DNA of 64,000 nucleotides from Pyxidicoccus parkwaysis (GTDB lineage: Bacteria; Myxococcota; Myxococcia; Myxococcales; Myxococcaceae): positions 1,178,001-1,242,000 of the forward strand of contig NZ_CP071090.1 of NCBI RefSeq assembly GCF_017301735.1, read 5' to 3'. The notes beneath the pieces are model-generated. The model had not been told where the DNA came from, made no database searches, and saw only the letters and a list, made by a program, of their open reading frames with translations. The position numbers were made by a program, and so were the translations under genes. This document shows positions 1 through 8,944 of this stretch, one piece after another. The first letter of the stretch is position 1. Every line of letters begins with the position of its first letter.

Positions 1-2253
1 CGCGCCCGGTACACCGCGGCTCCCGGCGTCAGCAAATCCGTGGTCATCAAGCGCGTCCTCGGGCACTACGCGGAGGACCCCGCGTTCGCCGCCATGTTCC
101 TCAACGAGGCGCGCATCTCGATTGGCCTCAGCCACGGCAACATCGTCCAGGTCTTCGACTTCGGTCAGGTGGAGGAGGAGTACTTCCTCGCCATGGAATT
201 GGTGGATGGGCAGCCTTTGTCCCGGGTCCTCAAGCAGTCCCGGGCACAAGGCTTGCCATCGCTTCCGGCCCCGCTGGCGGTAGGGATTGCCATTGAGATG
301 TGCCGCGGCCTGCACCACGCGCACGAGCGGACGGACGAGCAGGGCCGTCCCCTGGGCCTGGTCCACCGGGACATCTCTCCCGACAACGTGCTGGTCAGCT
401 ACGAAGGGGAGGTGAAGATTTCCGACTTCGGCATCGCCAAGGCCCGGGTGGCCGGGCGTCCGGAGACGGACGTGGGCGTGGTGAAGGGCAAGTATCCCTA
501 CTTCTCTCCGGAGCAGGCGCGTGGCCACGCCCTGGATGCCCGCTCGGACGTCTACGCGGTGGGGGTGGTGCTCTACCAGATGCTCTGCGGCCGCCGCCCG
601 GCGGAGGGGGGCGAGCTCGAGGTCATGCAGAGCATCGCGGAGGGCCGGCTCGTCCCGCTGGCCTCGCGCAACGCGCGGCTGGACTCGCGGTTGGTGGCGA
701 TTGTCCATCAGGCGCTGTCGGCCGACCTCCGCGTGCGGTTCTCCACGGCGGAGGCATTGCAGCAGGCCCTGTCGGATTGGATGGGAATGGAGGCGCCGCT
801 CTTCCGTCCGACGACGCGCAAGCATTTGATGGCCTGGCTCTTCCAGGAGGAGCTGACCGGCATGGGCAGGGCGGTGCGTGTCCCGCCGGAGTTCCTGCGC
901 ATGGCGGAGACCTGGCGCGAGACGCACGAAAACCTTCCTTCCGTGAAGCCCGGGGACGTCACGCGCGACGAGCCGCCGCGCGGACCGCGACGGGAGCGGC
1001 AGCCCATCCCCGGGTTCTCCAGGCCGGTGCCGGGCGAGGGACGCGGTGCCGCGGTGTTGGCGCCGCCACCGCTGCGCATGGCCCTTCCCGAAGTGGCTCG
1101 TGACGCCGTGGCTGTGGGGGACACGGGAGTGCCGGATTCGGCGGTCCCGGAGGAGCTCGTGCTCTCCATGAGCCTGCGGTGGCTGGCCGTCTGCGTGGGC
1201 GGAGTGGGGCTGATGGTCATGGCGGTCTTCTGGTGGGCCGCCATGCGCTCTTCCGAGCTGTCGGGATTGGCGCTCCAGTCCACTCCGGCGGGTGCATATG
1301 TCTTCGTGGATGGAGTGGTGAGAGGGCAGACGCCGCTGACGCTGGAGTTCGAGCAGTCCGGGACGTCGCGACAGGTGTTGCTGGTGCACGGGGGGAGTAC
1401 GCCCTGGGCTCGCACCTTCGCCCCCGAGGAGCTGGCGGGGACGGTGGATGCGGCGCTGACACCGCTGGACGAGATGGCTCCGCCCCTGTCCGCAGTGGGC
1501 TCGGACGGCATGTTGCCCCAGGTGCCGGTGGCCCCTGCTTTCGAAATCATCGACCAGATACCCTCGCGGGGGCTGTTGCGGCCCGGGCGCAAGCCCTCTC
1601 TCCCCGAGTCTCGCGCTCGATGGATGGTATTGGACCCCAAGCATACCTATACCGTCTGGCTCTCCAGTCTGGTGGGGGCCTTGCCGGTCTCCGGTGAGCA
1701 GCTCGCGGCCAGGAGGCGCTTTCGCCCATTGGTCGCGGTGCTCGAGACCGTGGACGGGCTGGCGGGCTCCACGGTCCAGGCGCTCAGTGGAAGGCCCAGC
1801 ACGTTGCCGTCCGCGAGGGTGGTGTACTTCTTCTTCCTGGGCGCCGGGGCTGCGCAGGGAGGGCCTGACTTCGAAGTGCTCAACGTGCGGGATGAGATGA
1901 CCAAGAAGGTGGTCACGCTCGGAGTCGATGGCGCGTTGCACTGGCAGGACGTTCTTCCAGGCACGCAGCTCCTGGTGCGAAATCTCGATGAGTCACGTCA
2001 CTATGTCGTGGACGTGACGAGCCTGGCTGCCGGTGGCGAAGGGGGCGTGCGACTGGTGACGCATCCCGGGGCGAGCGTGTCGGGCAGGCAGGGCTGGGGC
2101 ATGGTGCAGGAGCTCAAGGTCGGGCGGTACGAGGTGTCCGGTACCCGGCAACTGGCATTCGCAATGCCATACAGGAAGGAGCCCGCCCAAGTGGATGGGG
2201 CCTACCGGGTGACGGTGGGCGCCCTGGACCCGGTCGCCGTGCACGAAGATTGA
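1..2253 (+). CDS. Ser/Thr protein kinase with PEGA domain (5' truncated by window)
   Basis: The reading frame is open from base 1, so the gene begins upstream and the glycine-rich ATP loop is missing. The visible part opens at the ATP-binding lysine (VVIK, near base 49). It has the catalytic loop HRDISPDN (about 364-387), DFG (about 424-432) and an SPEQ activation-segment end, so it should be an active Hanks-type kinase. A proline- and arginine-rich linker (about 960-1080) leads to one membrane segment (about 1174-1240). A PEGA-type beta domain follows (STPAGAYVFVDG, about 1275), and then about 300 residues I cannot assign, presumably outside the cytoplasm. PEGA domains in myxobacterial kinases are thought to sense or bind at the envelope; the ligand is unknown. 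Only 31 nt separate it from the next start region, so co-transcription is plausible. Confidence 0.9.
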   Translation, partial: RARYTAAPGVSKSVVIKRVLGHYAEDPAFAAMFLNEARISIGLSHGNIVQVFDFGQVEEEYFLAMELVDGQPLSRVLKQSRAQGLPSLPAPLAVGIAIEMCRGLHHAHERTDEQGRPLGLVHRDISPDNVLVSYEGEVKISDFGIAKARVAGRPETDVGVVKGKYPYFSPEQARGHALDARSDVYAVGVVLYQMLCGRRPAEGGELEVMQSIAEGRLVPLASRNARLDSRLVAIVHQALSADLRVRFSTAEALQQALSDWMGMEAPLFRPTTRKHLMAWLFQEELTGMGRAVRVPPEFLRMAETWRETHENLPSVKPGDVTRDEPPRGPRRERQPIPGFSRPVPGEGRGAAVLAPPPLRMALPEVARDAVAVGDTGVPDSAVPEELVLSMSLRWLAVCVGGVGLMVMAVFWWAAMRSSELSGLALQSTPAGAYVFVDGVVRGQTPLTLEFEQSGTSRQVLLVHGGSTPWARTFAPEELAGTVDAALTPLDEMAPPLSAVGSDGMLPQVPVAPAFEIIDQIPSRGLLRPGRKPSLPESRARWMVLDPKHTYTVWLSSLVGALPVSGEQLAARRRFRPLVAVLETVDGLAGSTVQALSGRPSTLPSARVVYFFFLGAGAAQGGPDFEVLNVRDEMTKKVVTLGVDGALHWQDVLPGTQLLVRNLDESRHYVVDVTSLAAGGEGGVRLVTHPGASVSGRQGWGMVQELKVGRYEVSGTRQLAFAMPYRKEPAQVDGAYRVTVGALDPVAVHED

Positions 2254-2326
2254 CGAGGAAACAGCGCCGGGGCGCGGATGGGAGATGCCGCGCCGGCGCG
2301 GAAGCGCTATTGGGTGCCTTCCTGCG

Positions 2327-3115
2327 ATGTTCCTCTTCCTCTCGAAGGTGCTCGACATCTTCCTGGCGCCGCTGTCGTGGGCGCTGCTGTTCCTGCTCGC
2401 CGGGGCGCTGCTGCGAAGGCGTGCGTTGGCGGCGCGGCTGCTGAGCCTGCTCGGGGTGCTGGTGCTCTATGCCTTCTCCACGGAGGCGGTGTCGTCGGCG
2501 CTGATGCGGGCGACGGAGGCGAGCGCCGTCACCACCTTCCGCCCGGACGTGACATACGACGCCGTCATCGTGCTGGGCGGCGGGCTGGACCCGGTGGCCA
2601 CCGAGCGCTCGGGACGGCCCGAGTACAACGCCGCCGCCGAGCGGGTGCTGCGCGGCTTCGAGCTGCTGCGGGAGGGGAGGGCGCGGCAGGTGCTCATCTC
2701 CGGCGGCTCGCTGGACCCGAGGCCCGAGGCGGTGGTGGAGGCGGACGTGCTGTCGAAGCAGCTCCAGGCGTGGGGCATCCCGGCGGAGCGCATCGTCACC
2801 GAGGGGAAGAGCCGCAACACGCGGGAGAACGCGGTGGAGTCCGAGCGCATCATCCGCGCGCAGGGGTGGAAGACGCTGCTGCTGGTGACGAGCGCCGCGC
2901 ACATGCCGCGCGCGGCGGGCTGCTTCGCGGCGGTGGGGCTGAGGCCGGACCTGCTGCCCGTGGACTTCCGCACGGCGGACACGCCGCTGCGGCGGATGAG
3001 CTGGCTGCCGCGCGCGAGCAACCTCAACCAGAGCACGGATGCGCTGCGCGAGCTGGCCGGGCGCGTCGTCTATGCGCGGCGCGGGTGGACCGCGCCCGTG
3101 GCCCGGGAGAAATGA
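2327..3115 (+). CDS. YdcF/ElyC/SanA-family (DUF218) membrane protein
   Basis: 262 residues from this start. The N-terminus carries two hydrophobic segments (about residues 1-25 and 30-50). A DUF218 domain follows, with VIVLGGG, GGSLDP and EGKSRNTRENA, the nucleotide-like fold typical of YdcF and ElyC. E. coli ElyC and SanA affect envelope and peptidoglycan integrity, but the biochemical activity of the family is poorly known. I chose the ATG at 2327 because family members start directly with an MFxFLSK-like helix. An in-frame ATG at 2285 would add 14 residues. Neither start has a good ribosome site. The kinase upstream ends at 2253 on the same strand. Confidence 0.8.
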   Translation: MFLFLSKVLDIFLAPLSWALLFLLAGALLRRRALAARLLSLLGVLVLYAFSTEAVSSALMRATEASAVTTFRPDVTYDAVIVLGGGLDPVATERSGRPEYNAAAERVLRGFELLREGRARQVLISGGSLDPRPEAVVEADVLSKQLQAWGIPAERIVTEGKSRNTRENAVESERIIRAQGWKTLLLVTSAAHMPRAAGCFAAVGLRPDLLPVDFRTADTPLRRMSWLPRASNLNQSTDALRELAGRVVYARRGWTAPVAREK

Positions 3116-3119
3116 GAGT

Positions 3120-3188
3120 GCCTGACAGAACTGGCGAAGCAGTCGGCAGCTCCGAGGGATGGTTGCCGCCCCCCTGGTTCTGTCAGGC
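3120..3188. repeat. 12-bp inverted repeat with 45-nt spacer
   Basis: GCCTGACAGAAC (3120-3131) is exactly complementary to GTTCTGTCAGGC (3177-3188). Wobble pairing could extend the stem inward by a few bases. It sits directly after the stop of the DUF218 gene. It may be an RNA stem or a small non-autonomous repeat; the function is unknown. Confidence 0.6.
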
Positions 3189-3207
3189 CCTTTGAGGCCG
3201 GGAGGCA

Positions 3208-3234
3208 GGCGCACCGGAATGGCACCGGTGCGCC
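3208..3234. terminator. Bidirectional stem-loop between convergent genes
   Basis: A perfect 10-bp stem, GGCGCACCGG / CCGGTGCGCC, with a 7-nt loop lies between the plus-strand DUF218 gene (ends 3115) and the minus-strand giant ORF (stop at 3250). No U-tract follows on either strand, so termination strength is uncertain. Confidence 0.55.
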
Positions 3235-3249
3235 GCCTGGGGCCGTGCG

Positions 3250-6200
3250 TCAGAGGGGCTCGACGACCAGGTCCAGGAAGAAGGGCACGGCGGTGGTGAC
3301 ACCCGTCATGCCCGTGGTGAACACGGTGAGGCCCGTGGAGGCGGCGAAGAGCACGGTCTTCGTCACGCCCTCGTCAATCAGCTTGGAGGCGCCGCTGCAC
3401 AGGGTGGAGACCCAGTCCACGACGGCGCCCACTCCCTCCACCACGTCCAGGCCGATGAGCCATTTGTCTTCACCGCCCGCGTGGTCGACGATGCGGATGA
3501 TGGCGTACGGCAGGGCGAGCAGCACGTCGAGCGTCGCGCCAATCATCCGGACGATGGGGCCCGCCTTCTCCGCCGGGTCCACCGCGCTGATGAACTCGGC
3601 CAGCACGGCGAGGCCGCTGACGGCCCACCGCGCGTAGCGGATGGTGCCGGCGATGGGCTGGAAGGACTTCACCGCCTGCACGGTGAGCCAGATGACCTTG
3701 CCGATGAACACCACCAGCTTGAGCACCACCATGAACGGCGCCACCAGCGGTGCCAGGGGCGCGAGGAACGTCTTCAGCCGCTCGATGCCGTTGTACAGCG
3801 GCTTGACGATGGCGTTGCTCGTCACCTGGAACAGCGACAGCACCTTGAGCAGGCCGTACCCCGCCGCGCCCACCACCAGGCCCGCGCCGCTCAGTGCCGT
3901 CCAGATGCCGGCGCCCACCATGGTGTCGAACCCGAAGGTGCGCGGCTTCTTGCTGGCCCCCTCGTAGCGGGGGTGCTTCGACAGCTCGGACGGGTCCACC
4001 GCCTCTGCGGCCATGAGGGCCCCGGGGATGCCCGCCACGCGCGGCGCCGGCGCCACGTCCACGAAGGGGAAGGGCGCTTCACCCTTGAGCAGCTTGTACA
4101 CGGTGGTGAGCGGCATCGAGAGCAGCAGGCACACGGCGTCCAGCACGGACATGTCGCTGCCCACGTACTCGCGATACAGGGCGGAGATGACGGGCAGGTC
4201 CACCTTCTTGTTGATGAGCGCCTGCGCGCCCGTCACCAGCCGCTCGCCGAAGCCGATGAGCTTCACGAGGATGGTCTTGAACACGTCCAGCAGGCCCACC
4301 ACCACGTCCGATGAGAGCTGGGTGATGAGGTCATTGAAAGACAGTGTCCCCTTCAGCAACCCGTCCGACAGCGTGGTGCCGAGCTTCTCCACGTTGCCGC
4401 GAATGGTCTCCCAGACTTCCACCAAATCATTCAGCGTGGCGCGCAGCGGGTCGTTCTCCGGCAGCTTGGACACCCCGCCGGCCGCGCCTGACTTCAGCGC
4501 CTGCTGGAGGTGGTAGCCGGCGAAGTTCCCCACCGGGCTCCGGCTGAACGCCTCCACCTTCGCTTCCTCGTCCCGGTGCAGGGACTCCTGCGCGCTGCGT
4601 GCGGCCTGGAGGCCGGGCTTGCGCACGGCGTCTCCCGCCGACGTCAGCGGCTTGAGCGCGCGGACGCGCTTCTTCAGGTCCTCGAAGAAGCCATCGATGG
4701 CCCCCGCCACCTGTCCCATCGCCTGTGTGCCCTTGGTGATGGCCTGGTTGATGAGGTTCACCAGCACGTCATGGGTGACGACGATGTCCTGCCAGGAGAA
4801 GAGGAAGCCGAAGTAGTCGACCAGGTCGTTCAGGTCCACGCCCAGCGTTTCCTGAAGCACCCAGTGCACCAGCGAGTAGACCTGCTCGGCCGCGTGGAGC
4901 ACCACCTGGAAGACCTTCTCGCCGAGCGTCACCACGAACCGGACGGCGCCGTCGACCACCTGGATGAGGAAGTCCCTCACCTTGCGCGCGCTGTGCTGGA
5001 GCGACTCCAGGAGGCTGCCCGCATCCGGGAACCAGACCGGCGCCGCCGCGAACATCGGCTGGGTGGACAGGTCCATCGCGAGCGCGCTCGACATCCCCGG
5101 TCCCACCGGCGTGGAGCCCCGGCCGTAGGTGGCGACCGCCTGCTCTCCGTGGAAGAAGCCCGCGTCCGCGCCGTCCAGCACCACGCCCCAGGTGTGCGCC
5201 ACAGGCGCGGCGCTTCGCAGCGCTCCGGTCGGATGTGACGCCGCGCGCAGCATCGGGCCGGGGCCGTTGGGGCCACCCGAGGGGAGCGTGCCGGCCAGGC
5301 CCACCAATTCCTTCACGGCCTTGGCCGCGGTGTCGCGCTGTTTCGGCGTGGCTCCTCCGCCCAGGGGCCGCCCGTCGCGCGACTTGAAGCGCAGCAGGTC
5401 CTCTCCCGTCTGGATGCGGCCCAGCGTGTCCAGCACGCGCCGGGCCGGGTCGACGCGCAGCGCGTCCTCCAGCCCCTCCGAGCGGACCAGGAAGGTAGGC
5501 GAGGCGAGCCCGCTCACTCGGTTGATGAGCGTGAGCCTGCCCTCCGTGTCCGTCTCCACCTCCACCTCGCGGTCCGGGTCCAGGACGTGCGTGGCGCCGT
5601 TGACGGTGACCTGCGCCCACTCCGAGGCGCTCAGGCGTACCTTGCTGAGCGCCGTCGGCGTGCCCGCTTCATCGGTGAGGGTGATTTGACTGGTGTAGCA
5701 GGGGAACTCCAGCAGCCGGCCGCTGTCGGGCAGCGGCACCTCGCTCGACTCCCAGCGCTGCGTGCGCGGGTCCTGGTAGCGGTACTCGAGCGTGCCGGCG
5801 GACGTCACCACGAAGAGCGCGTTGGTGAGCCGCGCCTGGTTGCGCAGCGCCGCCAGCTGCCGCGCGCCACGGCCGAGCTGCAGCGGCGTGGACCACGAGG
5901 GCTCGCGGCCGCCGCGAGTCGCGCTCGTGTAGCGCAGGCCCCCGGAGGCATCCACCGTCCACACCGCCACGGTGTCCGCGTCGCTCCGCACCAGGAGCCG
6001 CTCCACGGTGCCCATGTCTCCAGCGGAGGCGACGGCAGACACCTCCGAGCGCGAGCCGGCGTAGAGGAAGACGCCCTCGCCGCCCATGTAGAGGTCATCC
6101 GACAGCGCGCCGTCCGGGCCGGGCACCACGGCGATGCAACTGGCGCGGCACGGCAGCTTGAAGACGTAGCGAGCCCGCTTGCCGTACTCCGGGTCCGGCA

Positions 6201-8682
6201 TGCTGGTGAACTCCAGCGTCTGGTTGCGGCCGCTCATGTAGAGCGCGTAGACGCCTCGGTCTCCCTGCATCCGGCCGACGGCCAGGTCCTGGAGCTCGCT
6301 GGCGTTCTCCGGGAGCTCGTACGGCTTCCAGGACCAGCTCGTGTCCTCCGCGTCCGCGTTGAACTGGAAGTGCTTCGCCTCCTTCCAGCGCGTCACCACC
6401 GCCACCAGCGCGAGCGGCGCACCGTCGCCGTCGTCGCCCGTGCCCATGAGGATGCGGGTGATGCGCAGCGGGCCCTCCGTCTGGTGACGGTGGTGCCACC
6501 GCGTGCCCACGCGGCTCCAGTCCGTCACCGCGTCGTCGTTGGACAGCCGGGGGGACACATAGAGCCTCGCGTCCTCCGGCTTGCCGGCCGGGCACATGGC
6601 GAGCGCGAGCGTGAGGGTGCCGTCGCGGTCCTGCGACACCGCGAAGGCGGTGGCCTCCATTCCCGCGCCCAGCGCGGAGGACAGGTCATCCCTGCGCCAG
6701 CCGGTGGGGCCCGCCGCGTCGCGCCTCGTGACGAACAGGCGCCGGTCCTCGCTGAGCGAGAACAGCAGCGGCTCGCCCCGGGCGTCCTGCGCCACCTCGA
6801 AGCGCTCTCCCGCGCTCACCACCGAGGCGCTCGCGTAGTTCTTCATCAGCTCCGTGGACACGCTGGAGCGCAGCCGCGCGGGGGCGCTCGCGGTGTCCGT
6901 CACGGACTGGAGCACCGGGTGCGGGTGCCGCGTGCCCTCCAGGTGCTCGGTCTTGTAGCTGATGTCGAGCAGCGCGTTGCCCGCGCTGTCCCGGGTGAGG
7001 CCCTTGTAGAAGAAGACGTCGCCGGCCGGCAGCACCACGCGCGTCTCCACCTCGCCGAGCGTGGCGCGCAGTGACGCCTGCATGCCCTGGACGAGCGACT
7101 TCTGCAGGTCCAGGCCGTACTGCGTCATCTGCTCGAGCTGCTGGTTCAGGTCTCCGACAATGGGACCCATCAGGAAGTTGGCCACCTCCGCCAGCTTGCT
7201 CAGGTTGTGCTCCTTCACCGGCTTCGAGTCGGCGAACTCCACCTGGAGGGTGAGCCGGCCGTCCGTGCCCGCGAGCAGCCGCACGGTGAAGCTGAAGAAG
7301 ATGGCCGTGCGCGTCTTGCAGATGAAGGTCTCGGCGTTGAACGGGTAGTGGAAGAACTCCTGCCGGTCGTCGATGGCGCCGTAGCCGTGGAACACGATGT
7401 CAGGTCCGTTGGCCTGCCACAGTGCGCAGAAGTTGGAGCGGTAGCGGCGCATGAAGACGCGCGCGCCTGCTGGGGCGCCCGGCACGAGATTCACTCCATG
7501 GCCGTGGTTGGCGGGGTCCGGGTCGTCATTCAGATTGTTCAGGATGGCGCGCGTCAGCCACGCGGGCCCGGCGAGGCTGCCCGGCGTCTGTCCCAGCAGC
7601 GAGCTGATGACGTTGGGGTTCACCTCGCTCCAGTCCGGCAGGCCGGAGGGGCTCACCGGGCGCAGGGCCTCGCGCACGCGCGGCAGCAACTCCGCCTCCA
7701 CGTACTGCTTCCGGAACTGGTCCGCGGCAATCACCATGCGGCCGTCGTACTCGCCGGACGTGACCCAGTTGCGCGGGAAGACGCCCGCGCGCGGGTCCGG
7801 CGGGAAGGGCTGCCCGCGCGTCATCAGCAGGAAGTTGAGGCTGCTCAGCCCCGGCTGCTCCCCGTCCTGGAAGCAGGAGAACGTCGTCCCGCTGGGAGCG
7901 AACAGGGCCGGAGGGCCCTCGGCGGCGTTCTTCCGCTCGATGCTGTAGCCGAGGATGTAGGGGTTGTCCGTGTTCTTGAAGGACTTGAAGTACAGCGCCA
8001 GGGCCTGGGTGAACTGGAGCAGCACGCCGCGGCTGGCGTTGCCTCCGCCCTCCAGAGGGAGCTTGCTCAGCTCCGGCGCGTAGTCCGCGAGGTTGGCGCT
8101 CTGGAAGTCCATGAACAGGCGGCGGATGGAGAAGAGGTCGTCGGAGAAGGCCTCCAGCTTCCGGCGTACCTCCTCCGGCACCACGGAGCCCGTCGCGTTG
8201 CGCGAGTGCTGCAGCATGTTCATGTTGACGCGGAACGCGTACTCCCAGCCCTTGAACGGGAGCTGCTTGCGCTGGGCCTTGGGGCCGAAGCCCTCGAAGT
8301 AGGTGAGGGTGCCGTTCTTCAGCCGCAGCGTGAAGAGGACGGTGTGCGGCGAGGCGTCACCGCCGAAGCGCACCAGCGGCGCGTCCAGGTTGGCGTGCAG
8401 CTCGATGCCCGACTCGGGGTCCGCGATGTCCAGCGTGCGGTGGATGACGCCGCTCTGGAACAGCTTCTTGAACTGGAAGTTGACGGTGTCCTGGGTGACG
8501 GCCGTCACCAGGTGATAGCCCATCAGGTCCGTGGGCGGCTCGGCGGCGGCGCTCAGCACCAGGTCGTCGCGCATCAGATGTATCTGCCGCGCGAAGGCCG
8601 GGCTCTGCTTCAGGGCCTGCTCGGTGAAGTCGTCCAACCCGTTCGTCGCGCCAGTGAAGGGGTCTGCGAGGTCCACGCTCAT
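3250..8682 (-). CDS. Giant 1810-residue multidomain protein of unknown function (putative toxin or envelope-active protein)
   Basis: I do not recognise this protein as a named family. Residues 1 to about 600 contain DLMGYHLVTAVTQDTVNFQF and NPYILGYSIERKN. This weakly recalls the lipid-binding TULIP/P47-OrfX proteins; treat that as a guess. Residues about 610-990 show repeated Trp-, Gly- and Asp-rich blades (WSTPLQLGRG, LYMGGEGVFLYAG) that look like a beta-propeller or lectin-type fold. Residues about 990-1070 look Ig-like (ITLTDEAGTPTALSKVRLSA, VNGATHVLDPD). From about 1150 the protein is helical, with several membrane-like segments near residues 1586-1615, 1635-1670, 1730-1755 and 1780-1805. 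There is no N-terminal signal peptide and there are few cysteines. It is divergent from the phosphoesterase gene across a 262-nt spacer. A binding module plus a hydrophobic C-terminus suggests an injected or secreted membrane-active protein, but that is inference. Confidence 0.85.
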   Translation of the reverse strand: MSVDLADPFTGATNGLDDFTEQALKQSPAFARQIHLMRDDLVLSAAAEPPTDLMGYHLVTAVTQDTVNFQFKKLFQSGVIHRTLDIADPESGIELHANLDAPLVRFGGDASPHTVLFTLRLKNGTLTYFEGFGPKAQRKQLPFKGWEYAFRVNMNMLQHSRNATGSVVPEEVRRKLEAFSDDLFSIRRLFMDFQSANLADYAPELSKLPLEGGGNASRGVLLQFTQALALYFKSFKNTDNPYILGYSIERKNAAEGPPALFAPSGTTFSCFQDGEQPGLSSLNFLLMTRGQPFPPDPRAGVFPRNWVTSGEYDGRMVIAADQFRKQYVEAELLPRVREALRPVSPSGLPDWSEVNPNVISSLLGQTPGSLAGPAWLTRAILNNLNDDPDPANHGHGVNLVPGAPAGARVFMRRYRSNFCALWQANGPDIVFHGYGAIDDRQEFFHYPFNAETFICKTRTAIFFSFTVRLLAGTDGRLTLQVEFADSKPVKEHNLSKLAEVANFLMGPIVGDLNQQLEQMTQYGLDLQKSLVQGMQASLRATLGEVETRVVLPAGDVFFYKGLTRDSAGNALLDISYKTEHLEGTRHPHPVLQSVTDTASAPARLRSSVSTELMKNYASASVVSAGERFEVAQDARGEPLLFSLSEDRRLFVTRRDAAGPTGWRRDDLSSALGAGMEATAFAVSQDRDGTLTLALAMCPAGKPEDARLYVSPRLSNDDAVTDWSRVGTRWHHRHQTEGPLRITRILMGTGDDGDGAPLALVAVVTRWKEAKHFQFNADAEDTSWSWKPYELPENASELQDLAVGRMQGDRGVYALYMSGRNQTLEFTSMPDPEYGKRARYVFKLPCRASCIAVVPGPDGALSDDLYMGGEGVFLYAGSRSEVSAVASAGDMGTVERLLVRSDADTVAVWTVDASGGLRYTSATRGGREPSWSTPLQLGRGARQLAALRNQARLTNALFVVTSAGTLEYRYQDPRTQRWESSEVPLPDSGRLLEFPCYTSQITLTDEAGTPTALSKVRLSASEWAQVTVNGATHVLDPDREVEVETDTEGRLTLINRVSGLASPTFLVRSEGLEDALRVDPARRVLDTLGRIQTGEDLLRFKSRDGRPLGGGATPKQRDTAAKAVKELVGLAGTLPSGGPNGPGPMLRAASHPTGALRSAAPVAHTWGVVLDGADAGFFHGEQAVATYGRGSTPVGPGMSSALAMDLSTQPMFAAAPVWFPDAGSLLESLQHSARKVRDFLIQVVDGAVRFVVTLGEKVFQVVLHAAEQVYSLVHWVLQETLGVDLNDLVDYFGFLFSWQDIVVTHDVLVNLINQAITKGTQAMGQVAGAIDGFFEDLKKRVRALKPLTSAGDAVRKPGLQAARSAQESLHRDEEAKVEAFSRSPVGNFAGYHLQQALKSGAAGGVSKLPENDPLRATLNDLVEVWETIRGNVEKLGTTLSDGLLKGTLSFNDLITQLSSDVVVGLLDVFKTILVKLIGFGERLVTGAQALINKKVDLPVISALYREYVGSDMSVLDAVCLLLSMPLTTVYKLLKGEAPFPFVDVAPAPRVAGIPGALMAAEAVDPSELSKHPRYEGASKKPRTFGFDTMVGAGIWTALSGAGLVVGAAGYGLLKVLSLFQVTSNAIVKPLYNGIERLKTFLAPLAPLVAPFMVVLKLVVFIGKVIWLTVQAVKSFQPIAGTIRYARWAVSGLAVLAEFISAVDPAEKAGPIVRMIGATLDVLLALPYAIIRIVDHAGGEDKWLIGLDVVEGVGAVVDWVSTLCSGASKLIDEGVTKTVLFAASTGLTVFTTGMTGVTTAVPFFLDLVVEPL

Positions 8683-8944
8683 GTGTCACTCCGGGAAGCG
8701 CCCCGCTCCGTGCGGACACCATGTCCGCGTGGGCCGGGGGCTGCCGAGGCCTTGAGCACGTGGAGTGCCAGCGCTCGCGCGCAGGGCTTCACCTCTGAGC
8801 GCGCGGCTCGCGGCTTCGTCGAAGCGGTGCCTTCGACGTCGACGTCGAGAGGCTTCGACGCGTCGATGCGCGGTTCGACGAAGGCGTCGACGAAGGGCCT
8901 CCGAGGAAGCGCGCCCGGCATGGTGGCTGCACTGTCTTCGCGGC
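8683..8944. promoter_or_regulatory. Divergent promoter region with TCGACG-rich cluster
   Basis: This spacer separates the giant protein gene (minus) from the phosphoesterase gene (plus). Between 8814 and 8892 the hexamer TCGACG or its complement recurs about six times. The stretch includes a palindrome CTTCG-T-CGAAG (8814-8824) and a near-palindrome at 8831-8849. Such clustering upstream of two divergent genes suggests a multi-site regulator binding region. I could not place a convincing -35/-10 pair. Confidence 0.45.
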
